Origin: JBKHBT01 sp046542255
Lineage (GTDB): Bacteria > UBP14 > UBA6098 > JBKHBT01
Assembly (NCBI GenBank): GCA_046542255.1
Contig: JBKHBT010000058.1
Coordinates: 1-21,002, forward strand
Length of the DNA stretch: 21,002 nucleotides
Direction of reading: 5' to 3'
Shown one piece after another: positions 1 to 7,613 of the stretch. Position 1 is the first letter of the stretch; each line of letters begins with the position of its first letter. Under the pieces are notes generated by a model. The model ran no database searches and was not told where the DNA came from. It saw nothing but the letters and a program-made list of their open reading frames with translations. The translations under genes were made by a program, and so were the position numbers.

Positions 1-1349
1 TCTTCGGGATGGACATTTTTCCCGCCATCGGTTACCAGAAGATTCTTAGCCCTTCCCACGATAAAAAGATATCCATCTTCATCGAGCCTGCCCAGATCAC
101 CGGTTTTGAACCAGCCATCATCAGTAAATGCAGCTTTTGTGGCTTCGGGATTTTTGTAATAGCACTTGAATACTGGAACACCTTTTGCCAGAACCTCTCC
201 AATATCGCCACGAACATAATCGATCTTCAATTGAACCTTTTCGACAGCAGGGCCTACCGATGCAAATTTATTCTTTTCAGCAGGATTAACAGTAAGCACT
301 GGCGATGTCTCCGAAAGGCCATAGCCCTGTACAAAATTTATGCCAAAGCTATTGAAAAATTCCACGACTTTAGGGCGAATAGCAGCTCCACCAGAAATCA
401 TAAGACGCATATTGCCAAAGCCGGCTTTTTTGCGAAATGGGCTCATTATTTTCGAGCCTGGATTCTTATTCGTGGCTTTTCCGATTAGTTTGGAAAGATT
501 CATGCTTGTTGAGAAAACTGTCTTGGCGAATGTGCCTTTCTTTTTGACTCCGCGATTTATTCCGGCATAGAATTTCTCGAATAGAAGTGGCACGCCAAGC
601 ATAATCGTAGCATTGGATGCCTCGATATCTTCAAGAATCTCCTTTGCGCGTAAGGCTCTTGCATAACAGATTCCACAGCCTATCGATATCGGAGTGAGAA
701 ATCCGCCGGTGGCCTCGAAGCTGTGATGCACTGGCAATACCGATAAAAATGTATCATCGGGAGTGAAGTCATATACTGGCACTATACTCTCGATATCGCC
801 GACAATATTGCGATGTGAAAGCATTACGCCCTTTGGCGAGCCAGTAGTGCCAGATGTATAAATAATAACTGCAGTTTCTTCATCGCTTTTTGGGAGTCTT
901 GGCGGAAGTGGAGTTTCAATGTTCTTGATATAATCATCAATTTTTTCGAGGTTATAGTGTTTTACATCCAAAAGAGACTTATCATTTTCGATGAAATTGT
1001 CGCCATATCTTTGCTCATGGAAAATTGCGACAGCATCGCTATGTCTGATAATATGTCGCATTTCGACAGCGGTAAGCATCCTGTCTATGGGTACTACAAT
1101 GCAACCGACCATCTGAATCGCAAAATAGCTAATTGCCCATTCCATGGAGTTTTTGCCGAGTAATGCGATATGTTGCCCCATCTTATAACCCTTATTCTGA
1201 AGAAAAGATGACAGCTTCATTACTTTATCTAAAAGCTCTTTATAAGTTAGAAAATCTAAGGTCCCATCACCTCGATTTACTTTTAATGCTGGGCGATTGG
1301 CTTCGCGCCTTGCGGCATCTTCTAATAATTCCGGAATTAATTTTCCCAT
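1..1349 (-). CDS. Long-chain acyl-CoA synthetase (AMP-binding enzyme), 3' end cut by window
   Basis: An open frame of 449 codons starts at ATG 1349 and runs off the left edge without a stop. It encodes an adenylate-forming enzyme that would activate a fatty or other carboxylic acid with ATP and transfer it to CoA in the cytoplasm. The visible motifs are the P-loop YTSGTTGSPKG (residues 164-174), GYGLSETSP (342-350), the TGD motif in WFKTGDLGRLDEDGY (413-427) and the hinge GRAKNLLVTDGGKNVHP (432-448). The missing part should hold the C-terminal lid and its catalytic lysine. GYGLSETSP is typical of long-chain fatty-acid ligases, but the substrate cannot be read from sequence. An AAGGG Shine-Dalgarno-like site lies 8 nt before the start. 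The gene follows the secreted repeat protein by 26 nt on the same strand, so the two may share a transcript although their roles look unrelated. Confidence 0.93.
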   Translation of the reverse strand, partial: MGKLIPELLEDAARREANRPALKVNRGDGTLDFLTYKELLDKVMKLSSFLQNKGYKMGQHIALLGKNSMEWAISYFAIQMVGCIVVPIDRMLTAVEMRHIIRHSDAVAIFHEQRYGDNFIENDKSLLDVKHYNLEKIDDYIKNIETPLPPRLPKSDEETAVIIYTSGTTGSPKGVMLSHRNIVGDIESIVPVYDFTPDDTFLSVLPVHHSFEATGGFLTPISIGCGICYARALRAKEILEDIEASNATIMLGVPLLFEKFYAGINRGVKKKGTFAKTVFSTSMNLSKLIGKATNKNPGSKIMSPFRKKAGFGNMRLMISGGAAIRPKVVEFFNSFGINFVQGYGLSETSPVLTVNPAEKNKFASVGPAVEKVQLKIDYVRGDIGEVLAKGVPVFKCYYKNPEATKAAFTDDGWFKTGDLGRLDEDGYLFIVGRAKNLLVTDGGKNVHPE

Positions 1350-1375
1350 AAAATTTACCCTTGGTGACAATTTAA

Positions 1376-4237
1376 CTACCTCACATATAAAATTCTACCC
1401 TTTAAGATATAGTCTTTTCCGGTAATTCGGTAGTAATAAATTCCGCTTTTTAGATTTTGGGCATCAAAGACAATATCATTAGAACCAATTTCTATGTCAA
1501 TAACCTGGCCTTCGACCCTTTTCCCCAATACATTGAAGACTTCAAACTCCATCTGCATTGCTTCTTCCGAATAGAGATATGCCCTGGCCGAAGAATTGAA
1601 TGGGTTTGGCATAAAGCTTTTAAATTCATATGAATTTGGTTTCTTTTCTGAAACGGCCTCTTCCTGGAAATGTGCCTGGCCAATAATGCAGTATTCATCA
1701 TAATAATAATCGCAATCAGGAACCATAAGCTCATCATCGGGGACTACAACAGCTACCCATACCGATTCGGCTTCAGTATTGGAAAGATTCATAATGCCAA
1801 AACCATCTTCTACAATAACAACCGTGTCATACGAACATGATTCATTTGGATACTCCTCTATGATACCAGCATAGAAGACACCATTATAATCCACAATATC
1901 TGTCCAGGGGCCATCATAAGTAGCAAAGGTGATTTCTACATCAGATTCGGTGTGTAGAGCGGTATCGACTTCGCCCATCGCAAGATGGCAGAAAAAAGGC
2001 ATTTCATAGGCAGCATCTTCGAGACTATCCGAAGTTGCGACAATAGTAATAACTTCTGCATCCGAATTACTGAGGCTTATCGAACCAATTCCTCCTGATA
2101 ACATGCTCGACTCAATATATTCGCATGACCCATCCATATCCGGTTCTTCAACATCAAAATAGACAAGTCCATCATAAGAAGTAATAAATCCGCTTGCTCC
2201 CCAAGCTATTATGGGAAGTTCTACATCTTCTCCAGCAAATACCATAAAATCTTCGATAGGAATAAATATCGCACCGGGATCACCCGGGCCGATAAAATGA
2301 AGCTCTTCAGTAGCATCTTCAGGGAAACCGCCAGAAATATGCACAGTAACATCCTCGCTTATTTCATTGGATACGATAAAATTGGCAATGCCATTTTCAA
2401 ATACAATCTCATCGGGATAATAGGTTGCAGAACCGCTAATTTCAAGCAATGCCGTATCAATATGATCACGTTTAGGCATACCTGTTTCGTCCAATGCAGC
2501 CACTGAAACCATATATTCTCTTCCAGTTTCTAAAAAGCCCTCATTTGGCGGAAAAATATCATATACAAAAGGTGCATCATAACTACCCTCGACAAAAACA
2601 ACCTCATATTCTGCGCTTTCTCCAATATAACCCTGGTCATAATACATACCAATTTCTGCATCGAAGGCTTTCAGCATAATCGTATCCGAAGAACCGTGTT
2701 GCATCAGAAATTCTAATTGGCCTTCTTCGGTTTCTGCATAGTGATTTTCTGATTCATAGGAAGAATAAACCAAATCATCTATCATGATAGTTGGCACTGG
2801 CGGGGTATGAAAATCGCCCCATACCGAAAGCCCAAAATAGCCATGATAATCCTCGACATAATTACCATTAGCATCGATAGTCCTTGCAAATACTGATACA
2901 GTATCGCCCGTGAAAGCAATACTAGGGGCAATAATATGCAATCTATGTGCTGCATCCTCTGCTTTTACAGATATCGGCACATTGAACATGTTAATAAGTT
3001 CCGGCTCTTCGCGAGTGTCTATATCCACGAAAATCCCGAAAGAATCCGCTTCGGAATCTTCGATATTAAAACCAAAGATACCGGAAACAAGCGAGTGCCA
3101 ACCATCAGGGGAATATGTAGCCGATTCTTCGCCGGTAATATCATGGATTTGCAAATTTACTTCAGTCGTATTATTGGTAAAGTCTGGTGAATTTGTCGTT
3201 GGAACAAAAGCCATAGCAGCAAGAGAAAACTCCCTGCCAACTGTAGCGACCGGCCCGGAAGAAGGAAAGCCAATAATAGCTATCGCTCGTCCAGAATCGA
3301 CTGCCGAAATGGTAAATTCTTCATCTATTTCCCAAACGAGGTCGCCATAATATACCGCTCCCGATAGAGTAACTTCTTCATGCTCCTCATTGAAAACCCT
3401 GAAATATGTTCTGCCTCCAATAGCCATAGAATTTATTCTTCTAGCCGGTGCTCCACCAAACATGCTTGCAATTAGCGCACTTTCATCATCGATTTCTTCT
3501 TCTTCTATCCATACAACGAAGCTGTCTGCATCCTGGGTAACCGGCTTGCCTTCATCATCGACAAGATACATCGACCATACAAATGGCCCTTCGCCGCCGA
3601 ATTCTGGTGCGTAGAGCTTTGCCCCATCGATATGGCAATTGATAGCATATTCTCCACCTTCGAGAAAATCCAGTCCATATGGCTGTGATGGTTTTAGTTC
3701 TCCTTCCGGATCAAGAACGCGTATACCGATAAATTCTGCTTCCGAATTTTCAATTAGAATAAATGCTTCGCCACCCGACAAGTCTATTTCTTCGATCGGC
3801 TCTCCCGGCATCATGCCATTATAGATTGAAACGCTTCCATTGGGATTCTCTTCGATCACATCAAATTCAACAGTTCCGGAGAATGAAGTATCATCGACTC
3901 CAAGCGGCGCAGTAGCTCCAATCATTGCGAAAACCTGGCCGCCTTCAGTCCAGCAATAATCTGTGATAGACATCAGGCTAAGATAACTTGCGGGTGCCCA
4001 TTCGGTTTCTTCCTGCGGACGTGATAGGTGCCTTCGGCTAGGCTCAGGCACCGGCTTTTCAGAGTGGTAATCATTGTGGCTTCGGCTTCGATGAGCCACC
4101 GGTTGCTCCGTTGGTCCGGGAATTCTGAAGCTTTCGAGTTTGATGCCTTTGAAATTATTTGTCTTGTTTTGAGTATTGTCTGCAAAAATCGAAAATGCAA
4201 TAAACACACTCAATAAAATGATAATAATCTTTCGCAT
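1376..4237 (-). CDS. Secreted multi-domain beta-repeat protein with type IX-style C-terminal sorting domain
   Basis: This 953-residue protein has an N-terminal signal peptide (hydrophobic IIIILLSVFIAFSIFA, cleavage probably near residue 19). A short Pro/Arg/His-rich linker (about 40-75) is followed by some 750 very acidic residues that look like tandem Ig-like or adhesin-like beta domains. A motif of the form L/I-x-N/D-S-x-A-E/D followed by alternating hydrophobics recurs (ENSEAEFIGIRV, EDSEADSFGIFV, SNSDAEVITIVA, SNTEAESVWVAV), which suggests internally duplicated modules. The last 75 or so residues form a type-A sorting domain: FMPNPFNSSARAYLY, then FEVFNVLGKRV, then SGIYYYRITGKD and a final LYVR. 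Such tails direct export through the type IX system or surface attachment in FCB bacteria. No catalytic domain was recognised, so a surface or extracellular structural or adhesive role is inferred. The start is supported by AAGGAG 5 nt upstream. Confidence 0.9.
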   Translation of the reverse strand: MRKIIIILLSVFIAFSIFADNTQNKTNNFKGIKLESFRIPGPTEQPVAHRSRSHNDYHSEKPVPEPSRRHLSRPQEETEWAPASYLSLMSITDYCWTEGGQVFAMIGATAPLGVDDTSFSGTVEFDVIEENPNGSVSIYNGMMPGEPIEEIDLSGGEAFILIENSEAEFIGIRVLDPEGELKPSQPYGLDFLEGGEYAINCHIDGAKLYAPEFGGEGPFVWSMYLVDDEGKPVTQDADSFVVWIEEEEIDDESALIASMFGGAPARRINSMAIGGRTYFRVFNEEHEEVTLSGAVYYGDLVWEIDEEFTISAVDSGRAIAIIGFPSSGPVATVGREFSLAAMAFVPTTNSPDFTNNTTEVNLQIHDITGEESATYSPDGWHSLVSGIFGFNIEDSEADSFGIFVDIDTREEPELINMFNVPISVKAEDAAHRLHIIAPSIAFTGDTVSVFARTIDANGNYVEDYHGYFGLSVWGDFHTPPVPTIMIDDLVYSSYESENHYAETEEGQLEFLMQHGSSDTIMLKAFDAEIGMYYDQGYIGESAEYEVVFVEGSYDAPFVYDIFPPNEGFLETGREYMVSVAALDETGMPKRDHIDTALLEISGSATYYPDEIVFENGIANFIVSNEISEDVTVHISGGFPEDATEELHFIGPGDPGAIFIPIEDFMVFAGEDVELPIIAWGASGFITSYDGLVYFDVEEPDMDGSCEYIESSMLSGGIGSISLSNSDAEVITIVATSDSLEDAAYEMPFFCHLAMGEVDTALHTESDVEITFATYDGPWTDIVDYNGVFYAGIIEEYPNESCSYDTVVIVEDGFGIMNLSNTEAESVWVAVVVPDDELMVPDCDYYYDEYCIIGQAHFQEEAVSEKKPNSYEFKSFMPNPFNSSARAYLYSEEAMQMEFEVFNVLGKRVEGQVIDIEIGSNDIVFDAQNLKSGIYYYRITGKDYILKGRILYVR

Positions 4238-4282
4238 ATTGACTCCTTATAAGGTTTTGCGTTTTGAATATTTCTTTTTGGC

Positions 4283-4311
4283 AATCTAGCTATTTTTTTG
4301 GATTTTGGCAA
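4283..4311 (-). promoter_or_regulatory. Candidate sigma70 promoter of the secreted repeat protein
   Basis: The minus strand reads TTGCCA (4306-4311), a 17-bp A-rich spacer and TAGATT (4283-4288). Transcription would start near 4276 and give a leader of about 40 nt that ends in an AAGGAG ribosome-binding site. The -10 box matches the consensus only moderately. The rest of the 233-bp gap between the start of this gene and mazF is AT-rich, and I see no gene or terminator in it. Confidence 0.4.
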
Positions 4312-4471
4312 GGGGAAATATCTCCAATCAAGATGAAAAACTATTACTAAGTTTATTAAGTCTAATCCAACTTATAGAATTGAGATTAATTTTTACTTCG
4401 TGAATAAGTGGGAAAATGATAGGGAGCTTAATTTATACTAAGAGATTGTGAAACTGCATTGGTGAGTTTTT

Positions 4472-4816
4472 TTAATCGATAAATATCAATGCTTCAAGCT
4501 TAGCAAGTGTTTCATCAAAAGCCTCAAGAGGCAATTTGCAAATGAATTCGGCATCTCTTGTATCATAATCCAAGCTCTTGATATGATCTGTCAGAATAAC
4601 CCCTTCTATTGGAAGTGGTTCTGGGACTATTACTTCAAATGGATACCCCTTTATTTTTTTAGTAACAGGACAAGCAAGACAAAGGCCGGTTAGAGAATTG
4701 TATTCAAAACCTGTAATGATTAATGCTGGCCTCCTTCCAGCCTGCTCATAACCCAATTGCGGTGAAAAAGAAAGCCATATCAAATCTCCACGCGAGGGTA
4801 TGTAATTCTCTACCAT
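4472..4816 (-). CDS. mazF: MazF/PemK-family endoribonuclease toxin
   Basis: The 114-residue product has the usual length and signature of MazF toxins, mRNA interferases that cleave single-stranded RNA at short sequence motifs and stop growth when free of antitoxin. It opens with IPSRGDLIWLSFSP, followed by the conserved GYEQAGRRPALIIT segment (about residues 22-35). The core LACPVTKKIKGYPFEV and the later GVILTDHIKSLDY also match the family pattern. The start overlaps the end of mazE by 7 nt (ATGGTAG), the classical coupling in which antitoxin and toxin are translated from one message. The frame is intact, and the target sequence cannot be inferred. Confidence 0.95.
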   Translation of the reverse strand: MVENYIPSRGDLIWLSFSPQLGYEQAGRRPALIITGFEYNSLTGLCLACPVTKKIKGYPFEVIVPEPLPIEGVILTDHIKSLDYDTRDAEFICKLPLEAFDETLAKLEALIFID

Positions 4817-5052
4817 ACTTCCTTACCCTGAGGTAGTCCAGTATCAATTTCTTTGTGCAGATTATCTTTTGTAATTTTTGAGAGCAAATCAGAAAGCGAA
4901 ATCTCTGTCCTTGAGACTGGTTTCAAATAAATTATACCATTTTCGATCGAAATCTCAATCTCGCTACCCTCTTCAAGCTCTGTTTCTAATGCAAACGCTC
5001 TTGGAATCCTAATCGCCAGACTATTACCCCATTTGGTTATCTTTGTGACCAT
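4810..5052 (-). CDS. mazE: MazE-family antitoxin (AbrB/SpoVT DNA-binding fold)
   Basis: The 80-residue protein begins with the AbrB-like swapped-hairpin DNA-binding segment: ITKWGNSLAIRIPRAFALE (residues 4-22), then EGSEIEISIENGIIYLKPV. Its acidic, flexible C-terminus (about 55-80) would wrap and neutralise MazF. MazE proteins dimerise and usually repress their own operon, alone or with MazF. The start is fixed by a near-perfect Shine-Dalgarno GGAGG (5059-5063) 6 nt upstream. It has its own promoter although mazG lies only 95 nt upstream on the same strand. Confidence 0.94.
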   Translation of the reverse strand: MVTKITKWGNSLAIRIPRAFALETELEEGSEIEISIENGIIYLKPVSRTEISLSDLLSKITKDNLHKEIDTGLPQGKEVW

Positions 5053-5080
5053 TTCTCACCTCCGGAATGTATCTACAATG

Positions 5081-5108
5081 AATATACACATGAAATCTGA
5101 AAAGTCAA
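5081..5108 (-). promoter_or_regulatory. Promoter of mazEF
   Basis: The minus strand shows TTGACT (5103-5108), a 16-bp spacer and TATATT (5081-5086). Transcription would start near 5074, giving a leader of about 22 nt that contains the GGAGG site. An inverted repeat TGTAT (5085-5089) / ATACA (5069-5073) brackets the -10 and start region. It is a plausible but unproven site for MazE autorepression. Confidence 0.6.
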
Positions 5109-5147
5109 GTCTTCGATTTGATGATGACATGGAAAAAGACTCAAAAT

Positions 5148-5963
5148 TCATTCATCATCCCGCTCCGCCTTCTTAGCCTCATCCCAAAAGCCATCCATCA
5201 CATCCAATGACGGATTTTCGAGGCCTTCCTCTATGATGCGAGCCTCTACATGGCGGAAACGTCTGTAAAATTTCTTGATTGTACTGCGAAGAGCCATCTC
5301 GGAATTGACATTCATGAACCTTGCAAGATTGGTAATGGCAAAAAGAACATCGCCTAACTCATCTTCGATCTCTTCGGGAGTATTATCTTCGTGCTTGAGT
5401 TCATCGAGTTCTTCGTAAACCTTGTCCCAGACAGGAGCCTTCTCGCCCCAATCGAAACCGATTCTCGATGCTCTTTCCTGAATTCTCTGAGCGACAATAA
5501 GAGCTGGCATGGACATGGGTACGCCGTCCAATAATGATACATCATCGCCGGTTTGTTCGCGCCTTTCGGCCTTTTCTTCCTTTTTGATCTGTTCCCAGCT
5601 TTGTAGGACTTCTTCAGGATTATCGATATTTTCATCTCCAAAGACATGAGGATGGCGGCGGATAAGCTTTTTCGAGATACCGTCGAATACATCGCCGATA
5701 TCAAACTCCCCTGCTCTCTCTTCTATGTCCGCATGGAAAAGCACATGGAGCATCACATCGCCCAGTTCTTCTTTCAGAGATGCCATGTCATCAGTATCGA
5801 TGGCTTCGATTGCTTCATAGGTCTCCTCTATGAAATTCTCTCGAATCGATTTATGATCCTGCTTAATATCCCATGGACAACCGTCTTCAGGGTCGCGAAG
5901 AGTGCTTACAACTCTATAAAATTCTATGAATTTTTCAGCTAGTTTTTTCTCTTTCTCATTCAT
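5148..5963 (-). CDS. mazG: Nucleoside triphosphate pyrophosphohydrolase MazG
   Basis: The 271-residue full-length two-domain MazG hydrolyses (d)NTPs to NMP plus pyrophosphate. It is a house-cleaning enzyme and, in E. coli, lowers ppGpp and moderates MazEF activity. The first domain has LRDPEDGCPWDIKQDHKSI (22-40) with the metal-binding helices EETYE (46-50) and EELGDVMLHVLFHADIEE (65-82). The second repeats the pattern with EIEDELGDVLFAITNLARF and ends in the family signature STIKKFYRRFRHVE. All acidic ligands appear present. No Shine-Dalgarno precedes the ATG (upstream bases ACCACC), and the promoter -10 box lies only 6 nt away, so the mRNA is probably leaderless. It sits directly upstream of mazEF, whereas in E. 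coli mazG lies downstream. Confidence 0.96.
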   Translation of the reverse strand: MNEKEKKLAEKFIEFYRVVSTLRDPEDGCPWDIKQDHKSIRENFIEETYEAIEAIDTDDMASLKEELGDVMLHVLFHADIEERAGEFDIGDVFDGISKKLIRRHPHVFGDENIDNPEEVLQSWEQIKKEEKAERREQTGDDVSLLDGVPMSMPALIVAQRIQERASRIGFDWGEKAPVWDKVYEELDELKHEDNTPEEIEDELGDVLFAITNLARFMNVNSEMALRSTIKKFYRRFRHVEARIIEEGLENPSLDVMDGFWDEAKKAERDDE

Positions 5964-5969
5964 GGTGGT

Positions 5970-5997
5970 AATATAGAGTGATATTTGGGTTCGTCAA
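5970..5997 (-). promoter_or_regulatory. Promoter of mazG, predicted to give a leaderless mRNA
   Basis: The minus strand reads TTGACG (5992-5997), a 16-bp spacer and TATATT (5970-5975). The mazG ATG begins 6 nt downstream at 5963, where transcription itself should start. The absence of any Shine-Dalgarno supports leaderless initiation. Confidence 0.6.
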
Positions 5998-6020
5998 GAG
6001 CAGCTTTAATATTGAAAGGC

Positions 6021-6059
6021 TAAGGCCAAAACTTTATCCAAATGTTAAGATTTGGCTTA
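6021..6059. promoter_or_regulatory. Dyad between divergent mazG and PHP/GAK promoters
   Basis: CCAAAT (6038-6043) and ATTTGG (6050-6055) form a perfect 6-bp inverted repeat around GTTAAG. It lies inside a larger imperfect repeat, TAAGGCCAAA (6021-6030) / TTTGGCTTA (6051-6059). The element sits between the -35 boxes of the two divergent promoters and has no U-run, so an operator is more plausible than a terminator. Function is not shown. Confidence 0.3.
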
Positions 6060-6073
6060 ATAACGATTATTCA

Positions 6074-6101
6074 TTGAAATGACAATGAAATCGCATATAT
6101 T
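6074..6101 (+). promoter_or_regulatory. Promoter of the PHP/GAK gene block
   Basis: TTGAAA (6074-6079), a 16-bp spacer and TATATT (6096-6101) lie upstream of the 6145 gene, giving a leader of about 37 nt. An AGGA (6135-6138) stands 6 nt before the ATG. It is the only clear promoter I find for the genes from 6145 to 12398. Confidence 0.55.
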
Positions 6102-6144
6102 AATAATGTTGTAAATATTATGTGCGTTTTGAATAGGATACTAT

Positions 6145-7278
6145 ATGCAAAAATTAGAAGCTCAAGATTATTCGCAAGAAATTACTTCATGGGATATTGA
6201 AACATACAAATCGCTCATTTCAGATAAGCTGAAGCCTGAAGATATTGATTTACTCGTTAATCCGGATAAGATATTTCCGAGACAAAAACAAGTACTCGCC
6301 GTCCATTGGCATCCCGAGATTGTGCCGCTGGAAATTGTACGAAAAAGAATCGAGAATATGTTCCCCAATAAAGAAGAAGAACTTATCATACCTACTCAGC
6401 ACAATCAACTTCTTACCTATGACGGTTTCACAGGTGTAGAAGTCGATTGCTATTCGCCAGAGTTCGAACGCAAAGTGCAATTACTTATGCATTTTAAAAA
6501 GGAAAAGCTCGAAAATGGAGATGTATTTCGTTCTATGCTGGAACATACCTTCAAATACCGTTCATCACAGTTTCACGAATTTCTCGAGACGCTGATAAAT
6601 CCCAAATTCAAATATCGTATCGAAGAAGCAGCAATCGATACCGGTGCAGATGAAGGTTTGGTCGATTTTGCAATAATTCATGCGAAAAAGCATAAAATGA
6701 TGTTCGAGCAGTTCTACTCAGAAACACCACCAACAGCAATCCGAAATAAATTGCTCACCAATTACTTTGTGCTTCTCGAAGATATCTACGAAGAGCATTT
6801 TGTGCATCATTTAGTAAGCTTTATCAAGAGAGTCAAGAAGATAGTCAAGCGAGATTTCAAACTGGACTATTTCTATGAGACCAAAGAGATAATAGAAGAG
6901 GCAAGATCACTCGGCGGATGTATAGTAGTACCACATCCTGAGCAGTTCTGGCCGATACTTCTCGCAGATTACGATGTCGATGGCTATGAAGTATGGAATC
7001 CACAATCAAGGCAATATACAGAATTTCTAATAAATGTCGTAAATAAGAAAAATAGCGACAATAAAGGTTCCCAAAAACCAATTTTAGTATTTATGGGCGA
7101 TGATACACATCTTGGCGCTAAGCTTTTACCACCAAAATACCAAAAACGCGAAAAGGCCAATCGAGAAATCGGATTCCAACCGGCATGGGATGATATGCAT
7201 ATAAGAAAAAGCCTTATTCGAGGGAATTTCTCACGAAAGAGAGTTATTATAGAATATAAAGAAAGACTCGAAGAGTAA
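6145..7278 (+). CDS. PHP-superfamily metallo-phosphoesterase-like protein, first gene of the GAK block
   Basis: This 377-residue cytoplasmic protein has no signal peptide. I see metal-ligand-like motifs in PHP order: HWH (residues 54-56), QHN (85-87), GVEVD (97-101), PHPE (263-266) and GDDTH (318-322), matching the HxH, GxE, HP and DxH motifs of PHP enzymes. A long, mostly helical insert (about 105-245) separates the second and third motifs and is unusual. PHP proteins typically hydrolyse phosphomonoesters or phosphodiesters using three metals, so phosphoesterase activity is inferred. The amphi-Trp gene begins 47 nt downstream with no promoter visible between, so this gene probably leads the operon and supplies a hydrolytic step. 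It differs in layout from the shorter PHP gene at 19022-20032. An inactive PHP-fold protein is possible. Confidence 0.72.
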   Translation: MQKLEAQDYSQEITSWDIETYKSLISDKLKPEDIDLLVNPDKIFPRQKQVLAVHWHPEIVPLEIVRKRIENMFPNKEEELIIPTQHNQLLTYDGFTGVEVDCYSPEFERKVQLLMHFKKEKLENGDVFRSMLEHTFKYRSSQFHEFLETLINPKFKYRIEEAAIDTGADEGLVDFAIIHAKKHKMMFEQFYSETPPTAIRNKLLTNYFVLLEDIYEEHFVHHLVSFIKRVKKIVKRDFKLDYFYETKEIIEEARSLGGCIVVPHPEQFWPILLADYDVDGYEVWNPQSRQYTEFLINVVNKKNSDNKGSQKPILVFMGDDTHLGAKLLPPKYQKREKANREIGFQPAWDDMHIRKSLIRGNFSRKRVIIEYKERLEE

Positions 7279-7325
7279 TATTTGTTTGAATAATAAAACT
7301 AAACGGGGGGCATGGAGGTAAGCCA

Positions 7326-7610
7326 ATGTCCGAAACAAAGGAATTCAAACATCAATCTGTGCAGGATAGGGTTTCTATTTTGAAATATCTGGAAACCATA
7401 TCCGATGGCATAAAAATGGGCGAGCTGAATCTCGAATCAGCAGATGAGAAGCTCCAGCTCAAGCCATCTGGCCTTCTGCAGATGAAGGTTAAAGCCAAAA
7501 AGAAAAGCGAAAGAGTCAAATTTAGCATATCTATCGAGTGGAATGAAAAAAATGGCAAATCCGAGGGAAAAAAGCTTAAAATCAATGCCAATTCTGGTGA
7601 TGATGAGTAA
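7326..7610 (+). CDS. Amphi-Trp domain protein of the GAK system
   Basis: The 94-residue, highly charged small protein fits the amphi-Trp family, named for amphipathic strands around a conserved Trp. The N-terminal half is helical (VQDRVSILKYLETISDGIKMGELNL). It is followed by LKPSGLLQMKVKAKKK and then the alternating strand VKFSISIEWNE, which holds the single Trp (about residue 73). The family is known from GAK cassettes and from some archaea, and has no established biochemical role. A strong GGAGG (7314-7318) 7 nt upstream fixes the start, and the next gene begins 3 nt after the stop. The well-placed ribosome site suggests high expression relative to its neighbours. It may serve as a scaffold, carrier or substrate for the modifying enzymes next door, but that is conjecture. 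Confidence 0.85.
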   Translation: MSETKEFKHQSVQDRVSILKYLETISDGIKMGELNLESADEKLQLKPSGLLQMKVKAKKKSERVKFSISIEWNEKNGKSEGKKLKINANSGDDE

Positions 7611-7613
7611 ATA

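Noticed and set aside
9..570. Open plus-strand frames opposite the acyl-CoA synthetase
   Set aside because: They lie antisense to a frame with clear AMP-binding motifs, have no ribosome site and look like no known protein.
2910..3614. Plus-strand frames of up to 146 codons inside the secreted repeat protein gene
   Set aside because: Their Ser/Ile-rich composition is what reverse translation of the acidic gene gives. No start signal was found.
4472..5052. Mobile-element origin of mazEF
   Set aside because: No transposase, integrase, tRNA or flanking repeat was seen, and base composition resembles the neighbours.
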